A program made the translations under genes and the position numbers. Positions 31,645 to 43,575 of a DNA stretch of 64,000 nucleotides are shown here, one piece after another (position 1 is the stretch's first letter; each line of letters opens with the position of its first letter). The DNA is taken from NCBI GenBank assembly GCA_031216915.1, contig CM062296.1:455776681-455840680 (forward strand). Direction: 5' to 3'. The notes beneath the pieces were generated by a model. That model was not told the origin of the DNA and did no database searches. It saw only the letters and a program-made list of their open reading frames with translations. The DNA comes from Pictodentalium vernedei (taxonomy: Eukaryota > Mollusca > Scaphopoda > Dentaliida > Dentaliidae).

Positions 31645-32934
31645 TTTTTAAAATGTCGGATGACAAAGACTAGCGTGTTTTCTCAGTAACCCAGCCTCGC
31701 TAGCACAACATAACACAACGAAAATCGTCGGTCACCCATTCAATTTGACATTCGCGGGTAGCACGTGCTATTTTGAAATCCGTAGCAAAATTGTATACGG
31801 TTGGGTAGACAACATTTCATTAAACTCTTTGCACGACTTCTTGTCCACAAACATGCAACATTAGAAATATTATATTTCATCATTTATGATATTTTCTCAA
31901 ATTTGTTTCTACTATTCTTTCTTGCTTGACTTACTGTATAATCATATGCTGGCCTATCGTAATGGTGTGCTTTTTATTGGATTTTATGATTAAAACTTAC
32001 CCATTGTGCAGTGTGTGTTTCTCTCTGGGAACTTCGGATTCCTCCACACGCCTGTAGCGGTCTAGCCACCTCCCCATCCCACCCCGAGAGTGCATCCACG
32101 GAGAGAACCCCCTAAATAATCCTCCATATATTCCCACACTTCGAAAAAACGCAAGTGAGTACCCTCCTGGCATACAACCCCTGGAGAGTTTCCGCTTACA
32201 ATTACGCCCTTAAAGCTCTCCTGTAGAGGTCCGCGGAAACTTACCATCGAGATTTCCCACCCGGATTTGTTTCTTAGTAAAGATCCCACCCGTGATATTA
32301 CCCACCCAGAGACTACCCCAATTCCCACCCAACTCCTGTTTATATGTGACAACGAAGGACTTAAACGAGCTATGACCTAAGTAGATGGCTGACAAATACA
32401 TTGCCATACCATGTAAGAATATCGTGTTATTTCTTCGTAAAGGGACGAATGGCAGTGAATTTGGGCCTGACAGAACCCTACCAGAAATTTGCTAACATGG
32501 CAGAGATGTTTGGAATGAGTGTTATCGGTAATATTAATCGTCCCCTCGATGTGAGATACAAATGAGTATTTTTGTGCTGAATGAGATACTTTTGGCAATG
32601 CTATATGACTTATTCTTGTTAATATATATATTGTTTCCTTTTACTGGAGAGTGCCTACAAACATTCTCCAGTAAACAAAAATAATATAATATTTACGAAC
32701 AAACAGCAATATATATGTAAGAGACACCAATGTACAAATTTGATGTGTAACGCTATTATAGTGACTCTCCACACTATTGAGCGAAGACAAGACATGAGAC
32801 AGTTAAGAAAAACAGGCTAATTTTGGCGTCGTTGGAACCAGCTCCACAGCTTGTACCAACGAAGTCCAGACCTGCTTTGTTTCATACGGCAAGTTTTAAA
32901 TTGTTCCAAATCATGATTGCATTTTATTGATAGA
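31645..32934. other. Unassigned sequence inside the 6.1-kb segment
   Basis: A pyrimidine-rich stretch near 32060-32340 (many cccacc runs) is open on the minus strand but low-complexity, so I do not call a gene. Nothing else is recognised. Confidence 0.4.
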
Positions 32935-33066
32935 AAGAGTATATCTAGTGTTTTTGAGCGGATACCGAAAATTATCCCATGACCGAGACAAATGTTTATT
33001 TTTCGTGAGCGCTTACGCGAGCGAAAATGACGATTCATCTCGGTCACAATTGAGATAATTTTCGGT
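32935..33066. repeat. Fold-back element with long hairpin
   Basis: Starts with the inverted form of the actcaaaaacactag repeat, then a hairpin of about 105 bp with arms accgaaaattatcccatgac and its near reverse complement around tcgtgagcgcttacgcgagc. It abuts the 3' tail of the LINE. Confidence 0.7.
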
Positions 33067-34748
33067 AATAATAATAATAACACTTTGGCCGGCCGCTGAT
33101 TTGTCGCGGTTCTCGGATGAGAAGTGCTTGGTTTCCCCTGTACTCCCAACTGCCCCCCTATTCCCACGCTTCTCTCCTCCCAGCACTCGGAGATGAACTG
33201 CTTGATGACATCCCTTGCCCCATTCTTTCCAATCTCTCCGATTAGCATATTAACCCTCTCCTTTGAGTCTCTCACTAACCACATGTCCTTCATTCTCCCA
33301 CCCCACTTCCCCATTATACTCCCCATTATACGCCCAGTGAATCTTATTCTGTTAGACTGGTATTTTGGGCATTCTAGAAGAAAGTGTTCCAGGGTCTCCA
33401 CCACGCCCACATTACACACCTGGCACTCCTTTTCACTGTTTTTCCCAATTTTTCCATCAGCTCCAGGGACCGAGACCTCAGCGTGAACAACAGTGACCCC
33501 TCAAAGGTGTCACCAAGGTACTCTTCAAAACCAGGCTTTTTTTATCACGCAGGCCACACAAAGACCTCTTTGAGTTGACCCCCTCTCGCCAATTACGGTT
33601 ACAATCCCCCATGACCCTTTCTCTGACGATATTTTACCCTGGTTTGCCCCAACGTCTAGGTCCGAGATCTCCAGTGAGTAGTTATCTTCTTGCTCCCTCA
33701 CTTCGACCATCCACCTTGTCTTGATATTTGAGTTGAGAATTCTCAGGAACATTATTTTATACCATCGGCTGTCGGGGAGATTTACCAAATAATGAAGATA
33801 ACCGAGTTTCAATAGATCTATCCTGTCCTTGATCCTCATCCACCCAAGCTCACTCCTGATTGCTTCTAGCGCTTCGGCATTACTCGACCCCGTTATCCCG
33901 TTATCCATTGACCTGCCTTATTCTGCAGGATTCCCAAGCTCTTTACGGCCGTCTGGTTTATGGGTACCACTTCCGTACTGTATGTTATACTTGGCAGACC
34001 CACCATTTCCCAAATGGTTTTCCCCACGAAAACCTTTTTGAAACTATTTCTCCCTATAAGTTTCATTTGGTTATGGATTCGCTCCCCCTTCAGAATCAAT
34101 TTATTTGTGTGGTTTCGGTAGATGCCTCTTCCTGTGATGTTTATATTTACCCCCAAATACTCGTAGTCAGCTGTCTCTCCTCCACTAAGAAGTTTGCTGC
34201 TACCTTCCGGAATGCAGAACTCCCGGTATAACTTTGCTCTGCTTTCATTAAGTTCGAGTCTCCATTTGCTCCCATATCCCAACAATTCCCAGCATTTTCG
34301 CTAGCCCCTCTTCGCTTTCTGACAATAGCACCATATCGTCTGCAAAAAATAGCCCTGGGATCTTCAAGTCCCCAACTGCTACCCCCTCGTCGCTATGCAG
34401 GAGTTCATCTCCTAAACCTTTGATGTACATTGCAAAAAGAATTGGCGAAAGGATACACCCCTGTTTTAGGCCTTTCTCCATAGGCACACGTTTTGTTGTA
34501 ATGTTTCCCAGGCTAGGTTCACTCTGTACGTCTTTATATAATACTTTCATAATTACAACAAACTCGCCTCTCAAGCCCAGAGCCTCCAGCTTGCGCCACA
34601 TACCCTCCCCCCATACTCTATCTTATGCCTTTTTAACATCCAAAAAGGCTATCAACATCTTTTTAATTTTAGCTTTCGGGGATTCTATCATTTGTGATAG
34701 CGTGAAAAGATGGTCAGTGACTCTCCTTCCCTTCCTGAAGCCATTCTG
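33066..34748 (-). pseudogene. Non-LTR retrotransposon (LINE) fragment: RT palm to 3' tail
   Basis: The minus strand encodes the later part of a reverse transcriptase: NGFRKGRR near 34730, GLKQGCILSPILFAMYI near 34440, and the catalytic LFFADDMVLL near 34350. Then come thumb and connection parts (ADYEYLGVNI) and a C-terminal CNVGVVETLEHFLLECPKY zinc-knuckle. In-frame stops and frame changes near 34620, 34250, 33900 and 33500 break it. The 3' end is a short (ATT)n tail at 33066-33081. The endonuclease part is missing: the copy is 5'-truncated at a fold-back repeat at 34747. Confidence 0.88.
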
Positions 34749-35225
34749 GTATCCACTCAAAACCACTAGATTTTCTTTTTATTATACGCGTTTTATAAGA
34801 ATCTGATAATTCCAGTCGTTTCAACCTTGAATTGATGCATGAAAGTAAACAGCGCATTGAATCATTGATACGCGGAAGTGATTTGATACTGGGAACAGAC
34901 AGCGTCTTGCTATCTGATTCAGCTGGCGGGTTTCTGGTCCAAACATGGCCTGAAAGTCCGTAATATAAGTTTTTTGGTTGGCGCGTCCTTTGAAAGGACG
35001 TATCAAACCAAAACCTTATATTACGGACTTTATGGCCATGTTTGTACTAGCGGTTTCATGCAACAATTCAATGTGAATGTGCGTTGAAATATTACTGGAA
35101 ATGATCGGTGTCCTCTCAAAAACACTAGATTTTCTTTTCACTATACGTTTTAGAACAAACTGATCATTTCCAAAGATAAATTGACTCATATTCACCTTCA
35201 AGTGATGCTTTGAAAGCCGCCATTT
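34747..35225. repeat. Direct repeat pair flanking a 100-bp palindrome
   Basis: Two related copies of about 100 bp (actcaaaaccactagatttt at 34752 and actcaaaaacactagatttt at 35114) flank a near-perfect palindrome at 34941-35042, with arms around aaagtccgtaatataa and ggcgcgtcctttgaaaggac at the centre. Confidence 0.7.
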
Positions 35226-36004
35226 TGATTGCTACCATGAAAGTGAAAATTTCTAAATCTTCTATATCTTCACAGTGGGAGATATGATTTCTATCTTTCC
35301 GCAGTTTCTTCGATAATCTATAGTTTAGCAGGACTGGCATTCTTTAGGACTGCAGGAGTGCTGCGTTCCTACTGCAAGCCTAGAAAAAAATGAGGAGGGC
35401 AATTTTTCGCACCCCTTGAATTTCTGGAATGCCAGACCTGTTTGGGACTGGCTTTAAAATCTATTATCTATTATCATTTCGTCCTTGAGTGCCAGTGCGT
35501 TCTCTGTGCCTACTGGCACAGAGAACGCATTGGAACTCAGGGGACGATTTGTCAATGTTGCATTGATTCGCAATAATTCATGGCCCATTCTGTGTCTCAT
35601 TTCGATAGATGTTGAGTGTAGAAGACAGTCACATTAGAATTGAATGCAGCATTTGGAATAATGAGAACATTTGTGTGCCAATTTTCCCACTATGTAGCTG
35701 AATGTAGTACAAGTTTTCAGTCACAATATTAATACCTTGAAGTGAATATAAACAAAATGGATACAAGTTTTTGCACTGAAAAGTTCAGGTGCAATTGCAC
35801 TTCCAAGCAACCTGAGGAGGGCAATTGTTTTGCACTCCTTGTTTTTCTAGATTGCCAGGCCTGGTTTAGCGTATAATAAATTTAATTTGTTTTTATATTT
35901 TGGACACCTGTTCGCAGAAGTGTGACACCCTTCACTGCACAGGACTCATCATATCACTTAAACAATGTCAATAAAATATCTGTCGATAAAACATATGAAG
36001 ATAT
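35226..36004. other. Unassigned, with one hairpin
   Basis: A hairpin at 35483-35540 has arms cgttctctgtgcc and ggcacagagaacg. A relative lies at 40205-40258. The phrase gaggagggcaatt occurs twice (near 35391 and 35814) as part of a short direct repeat. No gene is seen. Confidence 0.45.
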
Positions 36005-36438
36005 GATTTCCAAACTATCAGCACCCTAGAAACGTGAAATATGCGATGGAACGTAGAAACTATTCCATTTTTCTTGGTATGCTACGAATACTTTTTTTAT
36101 TATTCAACTTATTTAACGTAAATTGCCTTTTGTAACAAAAGTTGACGCTTTCTGACAGAAAAATGTTAAGCTGTAACAAAAGTTGACGATTTTGGTAGCA
36201 AACGTTGCGTCCTGTAACAAAAGTGGGTAGAGTAACTAAAGTCGGTGCAACAAGTAGTATCGACTTTTGTTACATGTGCGATTTTATTGATTTTTGTAAC
36301 AAAAGTCGTGAGCTGTTTTTGTAACAAAGGTGGGCGATTTTGTAACAAAAGTGGTGGCCTGTAACAAAAGTGGGCGATTTTCGGTAACAAAAGTGGTGAC
36401 CTGTAACAAAAGTGGGTGGAGTAACGAAAGTCGGTGCT

Positions 36439-36964
36439 ACAGACGTTTCATAAATAAAATGGTAGTTTGATTTCAATAAAGTGGATCACAGGGGTCTGTA
36501 GTATAGTAGATGGCTGTGATTTCCTATTGGATTAACAATGAGACTGATCAAAATCCCGATAGTGGGAGGGGCTATAGAGACTGCCCCACTACTGATAGTA
36601 GTTCAAATATAAAAAAAACGCCCTTGCATGTGATTTTTTTATAGTTGTGCTCTGTACCTAACAATCGCCAGAACCCACCCACAGCTCCATGAAATACCAA
36701 AATAAAATTTAGTCAGTTCTACAAAAACGTTGTTTTTGTCTCTTTTGTTGAAGCTCGTTCGGACGAGGGGTCTTAATCTATGCTATTTTGGCGAAAAATT
36801 AAAACTCATAGTCAAGATCGTCTGCTCACGAGTTGCCTTTAAACTGTACTGGGTAAAAGGTCCGAAGACGATATTCTACTAGAAAGCCGCATTTGCATAA
36901 GAATGTAAGACTTAAGCTACCTTCGTCACCCCAGTTGCAGCATATAGACACAGTCAGCTTCTAC
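36439..36964. other. Unassigned sequence
   Basis: No recognised repeat or gene. It may be intron of the ion-channel-like gene read on the minus strand. Confidence 0.35.
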
Positions 36965-37140
36965 TTTTATAGTAGATAGCTTTTCTTGATCGTAAGTGGA
37001 GAGCATGGAATTTCATATGGCTGTGCATAGTATAGCGACAGGCCGCTTAAGGTCACCGTCGGGGATTTAGAAGCCTTGACCCCCGTATTAAATGGAATTG
37101 TACCCTCATCAACAATGGAAAAGATCGGAATAATAGGTGT
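36965..37140 (-). CDS. Possible second exon of the ion-channel-like gene
   Basis: On the minus strand a tttcgtcttgcag acceptor at 37141-37144 is followed by an open frame (TPIIPIFSIVDEGTIPFNTG, then TVTLSGLSLYYAQPYEIPC). This resembles the segment before and at the first cysteine of the Cys-loop. Against it: the reading phase does not join in frame with the exon at 37324-37475, and I find no good donor before the TAA near 36966. So it may be a decayed exon or a misreading. Confidence 0.3.
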
Positions 37141-37323
37141 CTGCAAGACGAAATCTCATTGACTCCACAGCCATGACAAATCTTCCAAAAATCTTGCTAA
37201 TATTCTGACAAAAATTAGGAAGAGCGAGTTACTCCCCTTCCCATCCATGCGTGTACGGGCCTGGGAGCCATATAATCTGTATATTTGAGACCATAAGTAA
37301 GTATAGTAAATAGCAATATGTAC

Positions 37324-37475
37324 CTAAAAGGTCCGATTTCTGGAGTCCATACTGGATCACCAATAAACTTTAAAACAAATCTTTTGCCGAAATTATCGGG
37401 ATTCCATTTCACTCGGAAGTCTGACCAGGATGCCCCATAATGAATAAATGTATCAACCGCTTCACGTTTCTCATC
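37324..37475 (-). CDS. Exon of a Cys-loop ligand-gated ion channel (nicotinic/5-HT3-like)
   Basis: A 152-nt exon on the minus strand between a tctgtttacag acceptor and a TTTTAG/gtacat donor. It encodes DEKREAVDTFIHYGASWSDF, then KWNPDNFG and VWTPEI. The DEK start, W-x-D, WNP-x-x-F/Y and the W-x-P-D/E-I block are the hallmark of the extracellular ligand-binding domain of nicotinic acetylcholine receptor-like channels, about 60 residues before the Cys-loop. These pentameric channels sit in the plasma membrane of nerve and muscle. This is the only convincing host coding sequence in the window. Other exons are not clear, so it could also be a pseudogene relic. Confidence 0.6.
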
Positions 37476-37712
37476 CTGTAAACAGAAACATTAAGAGACC
37501 CGTCATAATACTATTATTTGTGTTTCCCCTCAATTCTCTTCGGCTCTGCCCATGCACTGTCGCTTGATGGTTGAAGTTTCCATACAGGAAAGCCAAAGGG
37601 GTCGGATGGAGTGCAAATGAGGTGAAAGCGCCTTTTCTGTTCTGTTCACTACCCAATATGTCATTGGTGGATTGAGATTTCCCTGCGCGAGGGCCAAATG
37701 GTGGAATGGGAT

Positions 37713-37938
37713 TTAACCCTTTACCCAACGCAGACGATATCAAAATTTATTATTTTAAATATCATTTTTTTTAATTTTTCAAAACATTTCCACAAAACCA
37801 TATCATGTGACCCCTCGTTGGAACGAGACGGTCACATGATATGGTTTTGTTGAATTTTTTTGAAAAATAATATTTTTTCAACTGCTGAATTTGCATATTA
37901 CATGGGCGGATGCGGGCGATCGTTAGGTAAAGGGCTAA
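37713..37938. mobile_element. TTAA-flanked palindromic MITE, copy 2
   Basis: Bounded by TTAA and CTAA with termini CCCTTTACCCAAC and TTAGGTAAAGGG. The centre cccctcgttggaacgag lies between arms containing accatatcatgtga and its inverse. Confidence 0.85.
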
Positions 37939-38329
37939 CGTGAAAACATTAATTCCACTAACTCATATATATCTACATAATTTGCTTATCTCCCTCCATT
38001 TGCAAGGGACTACTTTTCCATTCATTGACGGGGAATCAGCAAATTGCCTTTAATTTTAAGCTCTCAAGCCACCAGTCAAATTCTGTAAGGTCATGATGTT
38101 ATGGCATGGAACCAGTCTAGCACTTCAATAGTCCATCGCCTATATTTAAATTTACTCATCTGGAATATTTGAGTTGAACTGAAAAGCGAATCTGCGGTTC
38201 ATTTTTTCCGTCCAGCTGAAATATTCCAGGCGATCGAATCTAAAATATACCACAAACATTTATTTTTAATCAACCAAAGATATATTTCCCAATCAGCACT
38301 TAGAGATTTAGAATCCCTGTTTGTTGCAG
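37939..38329. other. Unassigned sequence
   Basis: No recognised feature. Confidence 0.35.
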
Positions 38330-39540
38330 TTTGGCTAAGTTCTAAAGTTGGAGTCGTTTATAGGCCAAAACAGTCCCCAATCAGATTTGGATTTATTCAT
38401 CAATAAATTGTCATCAGTACTTGATAAGACTAACAAATACATCGTTAAAGTGTTTTTAATAGGGGACTGCAACAATGATCTTTTCAAAAACGTCTGAGCA
38501 CCCTAAAACCAATTACTTTATTGACACCATTTTTAGTCAAGGACTCTTTCCATTAGTCACGAATCCCACTGGAATGACTGAGAGTGGGTATTCAGCAACC
38601 TGTATGCATCATATTTATACTAATGACCTGTCTTATTGTTACAAGTTAGGTATTATCAAAACGGGCGTTTTAGGTCATTTTGCGACATTTTACATGGATA
38701 GACTTGTCAAGACAAACAGGGCCAACAATATTGATCCAAGCGTTCTTTCAGTCAAAGTAATGCTGCCTTCTTCAAACGCCGGCCCACAGAAGTATATTTT
38801 AGTTCTTTCTATAGCGCAGACGATCCAAATCTTGCCTTCAATAAATATCTAGATATTTTTCTGAACGCCTATAATAAAGCTTTTCCTACTAAACAAATAA
38901 AGAATCCCATTAAATACATCAAAAATGTACCATTGTTGACTGCAGGTCTATTGCAATCCTCCTTACAAAAAACAAATTTATGAAATTAAAGTTAAGAACC
39001 CCAAGTGGCTACAATATAAATAACAACATAAATTGCTGTTCCGCTTTCAAGACTTTTAAGCACAAAACAAAAAATGATTTGAAAAAGACCCAGAAATTCT
39101 TGCGTCAAACACTCAAAAAAAAAAAACAAACAAACTCAAACTGCTCACACGTTCATAGACAGCTTTGTGGTAAACGGTAATCGTTTATCAGTCGCCACAT
39201 TAATTAGGAGAGAATTCAATCTTTTTTTTATAAAATCGGAACAAAATCTAACCATGATGCATCAACCGAGTATTTATCTGGCAATCATTAAAATATTCTT
39301 TTTTGATTTTCCCAACGAACATGCGAGGAATTATCACCACACAGGGCAAATTTAACACTAAACTGATCACAGATTATCGTCGATTATCAACTAAATTACC
39401 CACAGAAACGACAGACGAACCCGCAGACCCATTAACCCATGCAACAAATGAATCATTCGTTAAAGGTCGTGCTCCAGATAAAATGGAAATAGCTAAAATC
39501 TTCACAATACACAAAGCAGAAATCCACAACTCTTAGATAA
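38330..39540 (+). pseudogene. LINE endonuclease-region fragment
   Basis: The plus strand reads VGVVYRPKQSP-like at 38340, then a stop-broken IGD-type block, SEHPKTNYFIDTIFSQGLFP, VTNPTGMTESGYSATCMHHI and YTNDLSYCYKLGIIKT, followed by LGHFATFYMD. These are the conserved parts of an apurinic endonuclease of a non-LTR retrotransposon (D/H residues in the IDHIYTN and SDHFAT type motifs, here partly changed). The following 600 bp are Lys/Asn-rich linker with many stops. The reverse transcriptase is not contiguous, though a related RT fragment on the same strand begins at 43047. Confidence 0.72.
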
Positions 39541-39620
39541 CTATAGACCTTTGAACTCTAGTGGTATCTTCCATGCCAGTTCAATGGCAGCAATTAGAAG
39601 AGTCCATATTCATTATTTGG

Positions 39621-39688
39621 GGTAGACCATTCAATATTTTCAACGTGCAGCCTCGGGGCTGCACGTTGAAAATATTGATTGGTCTACC
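39621..39688. repeat. Near-perfect hairpin
   Basis: Arms ggtagaccattcaatatttt and inverse around cagcctcggggctg. A 68-bp palindrome. Confidence 0.85.
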
Positions 39689-40789
39689 TCACACATTTAC
39701 TGAACAACCATCCTATATAATGACGTTTTGACGTATCATGTTCCAGGCCGGAAAAACAGACGCTTGGGTTCAAAGGGTTTTAAATAATATTTTATTAGTC
39801 GAAAACACGTATGCACCGCCTATAAAAACATAACATCACAGTGCCGATGCATAGTGAAATAACGAAAATGTAACAGAAAGATAACAAAAGTACACCAGAG
39901 CAGATTGAGAACTTAGAGAAGAACGACAAATACTGGCAGGGCAATAAGACCCACTCAGAAGGAGACCTACACAGAACGACACACGCGTGCGAATGGGTTA
40001 ATCGATATGGCACGAGTGCCAGTGCGAAGGGTAGAACGAGATTAACCTATTCACTCGCGTGTGTCGTTCTGTGTTTATGACACGCCTTCACGTCTATAAA
40101 ACAATTATTAGACGGACACTCAGGAATTTGACTAATATCAACACACAGAACACCTTTTTATCTCAAACCAAATTTGCGAGGGGAACCCGTGTTACTATTT
40201 CCTTCCTTTAGTTCCAATGTGTTCTATGTTCCTACTGGCACATAGAACACACTGAAACTCGGGTTACGATTTTCAGTTATCGCTGGCGATTCAGATTGTA
40301 ATTGCGTTGCACGATTTGTAGAAAATTCCAGTGAAATTTCGCTTCTATTTAAAAAATAGTCCGTCAACGATTTCCGTTCCGCACATATGTGCGGAACAGA
40401 TTTTCATTTTCCGCTTGGTTTCTTGTTGCTGTAGATGGGGATTTCATAGAACAGGCGTGTAATAAAATATATTAGGGTCGAAAGTCACATGTTTCAACAC
40501 AAAGGCTAAGCACAATCACGAAGGGGAAATAGAGCAAAGTTTAGACAATCGCTTATACCCATGTTGCCCATTATAAAAGACTTCCACCCCACACATTGGT
40601 GGCTGTGTCCAATTTGAGCAATAACACAGAGCTTGAGTACACAGTAAACAAGCACATCATCACTTCCTGGTATTTTCATGGGGACAAAAAGATGGGTTAA
40701 AAGGATAGAACTAATTGGTTTAGAATAATGCCACACAAAGCAGGGTTTGAAGCCAATATGACTGAAAGAGAGCCCGAGGGAGACGTGTA
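39689..40789. other. Unassigned, with two imperfect palindromes
   Basis: A palindrome of about 125 bp near 39955-40080 has arms acagaacgacacacgcg / cgcgtgtgtcgttctgtg, and a shorter one lies at 40205-40258 (gtgttctatgttcc / ggcacatagaacac). No gene is recognised. Confidence 0.5.
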
Positions 40790-41670
40790 ATATCGACCCT
40801 AAGACGAAAGCGTAAAGGGCCAAGGAAATACGTTAATAACACAGGGGCAGTAGTAGCGGGGTCTCGTTGAAAGCGTACATCGCTACGCTTACACCAGATT
40901 GCAGATACTGCTTCAGTAACAAGGCAGCGATAGGAAGCAATAGAATAAGGGTCACAACCGGAAGGGAGGACGCGAAACAAAATAGTAGCTTCGTTTGGCA
41001 AAACCACAGATTTTACGAGACCTGTGATCCAATGGAAAACCAGATCCCATAAAGGCTGAACCAAAGGACAGCTACAAAATAAGTGACGATAAGTCTCAGT
41101 AGCAGTAGAAACGCGACATAACTGACACCTATCAAGGCCGGAAAGACGCAATCTGACAAGACACGAATCCACAGGAAGAGTCTCAGGCAAGAGTTTCCAA
41201 AAATGCGCGACAGAAAGGGTGTATACAGGAATGGTGAAGATGACGCCACACGGTAACGTAATCGACAGAACGATTTTTCGCTATTACTCTGGGGGTGACA
41301 GTATAAACAGAAACCATAAATGAATGATATTGCCGAGTAAACAAAGTAGCCAAATTATCAAGAGTGCTTACAGATTTAAACATCTGGAAAGCCAGCTAAC
41401 AATCTAAACAGACACAAGGCTTCTAAAAAGTGTGCGGTATTAAATTAGATGCCAAAGAAGAATCCAAATTTTAGATTCTAAAAGGCGTAAAGCGAAACCC
41501 ATCCAATATTTTGCAAATGGTTTCCACGTAGCAACGCATTCGGGATTAAGAAGAGCTCGAAGGTGAGAGAGCCCAAGAGACCGAATTTTGGCGAAGAGAT
41601 TAATAATGCCAGTTCCACCTTCGACTTTGGGCAGATACATGGCAGAACGGGCAAGGGGTTCACGGTTCAC
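40790..41670 (-). pseudogene. LINE 3' fragment with zinc-knuckle RT tail
   Basis: The minus strand carries LPKVEGGTGIINLFAKIRSL near 41630, then, past several breaks, DRCQLCRVSTATETYRHLFC near 41120. This CxxC...HxxxxC arrangement closes many LINE reverse-transcriptase proteins, and is followed by PLVQPLWDLVFHWI. It differs from the LINE at 33066, so a second family is present. No tail was located with confidence. Confidence 0.65.
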
Positions 41671-41818
41671 ATTTCAAATAAAGGGGAGAATTGCACGTTT
41701 CGACAACTTGAGATAATGTACATCCATTGGAATAACGGAACATTCATATCACAACTTGCTAACAACGTAGCAATTCGCAACGGTGGGTGACCCAATCAAA
41801 AGAGAAAAAGCACGTACT

Positions 41819-41968
41819 TTAACCCTTTACCCAACGCATACGATATCAAAAGAGTGGTCACATGATATGTATGATTTTGTTGAAATTTTTTGAAAACTGG
41901 TATTTTTCAGCTGCTAAATTTGCATATTACGCGGACGAATGTGGCCAAATCGTTGGGTAAAGGGTTAA
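41819..41968. mobile_element. TTAA-flanked MITE, copy 3 (centre deleted)
   Basis: Shares ends TTAACCCTTTACCCAACGCA and GGGTAAAGGGTTAA and the flank gcatattacgcggac with copy 2, but at 150 bp lacks much of the left arm. Confidence 0.82.
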
Positions 41969-43046
41969 AGAAACCAAATGACTTCGTAATTTTGGTATAT
42001 AGTGAATGAAAGTGATCATCCATCGTGAGTGACAATCCAAAGCGAATTTCAAGAATTCTTACGATACATCGAAGGGATGGTCAGAACGAGAGCGCCATTT
42101 TCCCAAAAACATACCTTTTGTTTTAGTGAGATTAAGTTTGAAACCAAAAGCCTGACCAAATTAATGACTCCAACAGAGGAATCGTTCAATCGAGCGTATT
42201 AATATTTATCTAGCAATCATATAGATTTTGGCCTGAAAACCACGAGATACGGTACGTATCACATAATGTGTTCCGATTCCGTATCATATAGACAACTTAT
42301 TCTGATTCCGTATCAGATAGACGACTCGTTTCCGGGAACGCGACCCGCTATCATAATAGGCGCTTCAGTACATTCGATGTGCGTTTCAGTGATCGACTCA
42401 GCTGATCGCTTACAAAACGAAACAAAATCACTTACAGTTAGCAACAGAACTATTAATAGCCAATGCACCCACCCCACCCCCACCACCCCCAAGCCCCACC
42501 ACAATAAATAAAAACTGAACAATTCAATACCATACATTCGCAAATTAAAGCGTATCATCATGGGAACTGGCACTGAGAATGAAAAAATTGAGAAAACAAC
42601 TTTGAAAATTGCGGTGACAGCTTGACTCATTGTTAGAGTGCACAACAATATAGTTCCATAAAATAAGGGCTTTTTTGAAACGTTTTCTCTCCAAACGTTA
42701 TGTCCGAAAACTGTATTAATAATTTAAGATTTAATCTGTTTATGTGACAGAATTTTTAGATAAATGAATTATCATGATAATGTGCATGTCCTGTGATTTG
42801 CCTCAGATTCTCGGTGGTGTCCAAAAATGGGATCACAACTCGTCGGAAAAGCCGGCTCGTTGAGATCTCATTCTGTACACCACCTCGAATCTGATACAAA
42901 TCACAGGACATGCACATTATCATGATAATCGGTATATATCAATCAATTAGTATTTTACCTGTTTTCTTCAAAGTTTCAAGAAAAATTGACGTACAATAGG
43001 CTGTGTAGTTTCCTATAGGAAATCAACATTTTCTACAGACACCACT
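41969..43046. other. Unassigned, with a fold-back element at 42769-42929
   Basis: The fold-back has arms of about 54 bp (attatcatgataatgtgcat, tcctgtgattt, ggtggtgt...) around a centre containing aagccggctcg. Nearby, ttccgtatcatatagac is repeated twice at 42270-42320. No gene is seen. Confidence 0.55.
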
Positions 43047-43575
43047 ATGTTTAAAAAGGAGGACATTCAACATTTCACCCTATGCCTATGCTACAACATC
43101 GTCACCACGCCTTTGACAATAACAAGAAAAGAAGTAAAGATAGTACCTTGTGTATTCTTGGATTTTTCTAAAGTGTTTGACACCGTTAATCATAATAAAC
43201 TTCTCGAAAAATGCAGATTTTATGGTATTCGGGGCATCACAAATGAATTGTTTACAATTTATCTGACTGGACGAACTCAGTTAGTCACGTACAACACATC
43301 ATCTTCCATCAATCACAAAGTGAGTAGCTCGCGGTTCAGTACTTGGACCACTTCTGTTTTTGATTTATGTTAATGCCATAAGTAAATCTGCCTCACTAGA
43401 TATGTTATTTTTCACTGATGATACAACACCTTATACGTATGGGCATGAATATAATTTCCTATATAGTAATGTTAAACATGATATTGAGAAATTGAGCACA
43501 TGATGGGAGGCAAATGACATTTGTCTTGATGCCAAAACCCCCCAAATATATGCTAATTAACCCACTCCCGTAATG
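43047..43575 (+). pseudogene. LINE reverse transcriptase fragment
   Basis: The plus strand reads VFLDFSKVFDTVNHNKLLEK (motif A region), FYGIRGITNELFTIYLTGRT, then after a frame change SVLGPLL-type remains, and near 43395 DMLFFTDDTT, where the usual F/Y-A-D-D box is changed to TDD. It ends near IEKLSTWWEAN. It is a dead piece of a CR1/Jockey-style element; the clade is uncertain. It may be the RT half of the element whose endonuclease part lies at 38330. Confidence 0.78.

Larger units (their letters stand above)
30321..36438. mobile_element. 6.1-kb segment bounded by inverted repeats rich in tgtaacaaaagt motifs
   Basis: The left arm (30321-30580) begins agcaccgacttttgt and contains several acttttgttacag motifs, a cttacaaaagacaatttacg block and tttctagggtgatgatt. 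The right arm (about 36005-36438) is its inverted copy (accctagaaacgtgaaa, cgtaaattgcc, then many tgtaacaaaagtggg motifs) and ends gtcggtgct. The right arm also has an internal amplification of the 20-40-bp motif. Inside are a Tc1-like remnant, a LINE and fold-back pieces, so it is either a large transposon that collected insertions or a fold-back pair. I could not see a convincing target duplication. Confidence 0.65.

Noticed and set aside
33525..33908. Separate gene call for the minus-strand frame MDNGITGSSNAEAL...
   Set aside because: It is the region between the reverse transcriptase and the zinc-knuckle of the LINE, so it was merged with that element.
37471..37743. 90-codon minus-strand frame next to the ion-channel exon (NPIPPFGPRAG...)
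   Set aside because: No channel motifs, and it runs into the MITE at 37713, so it is not a credible exon.
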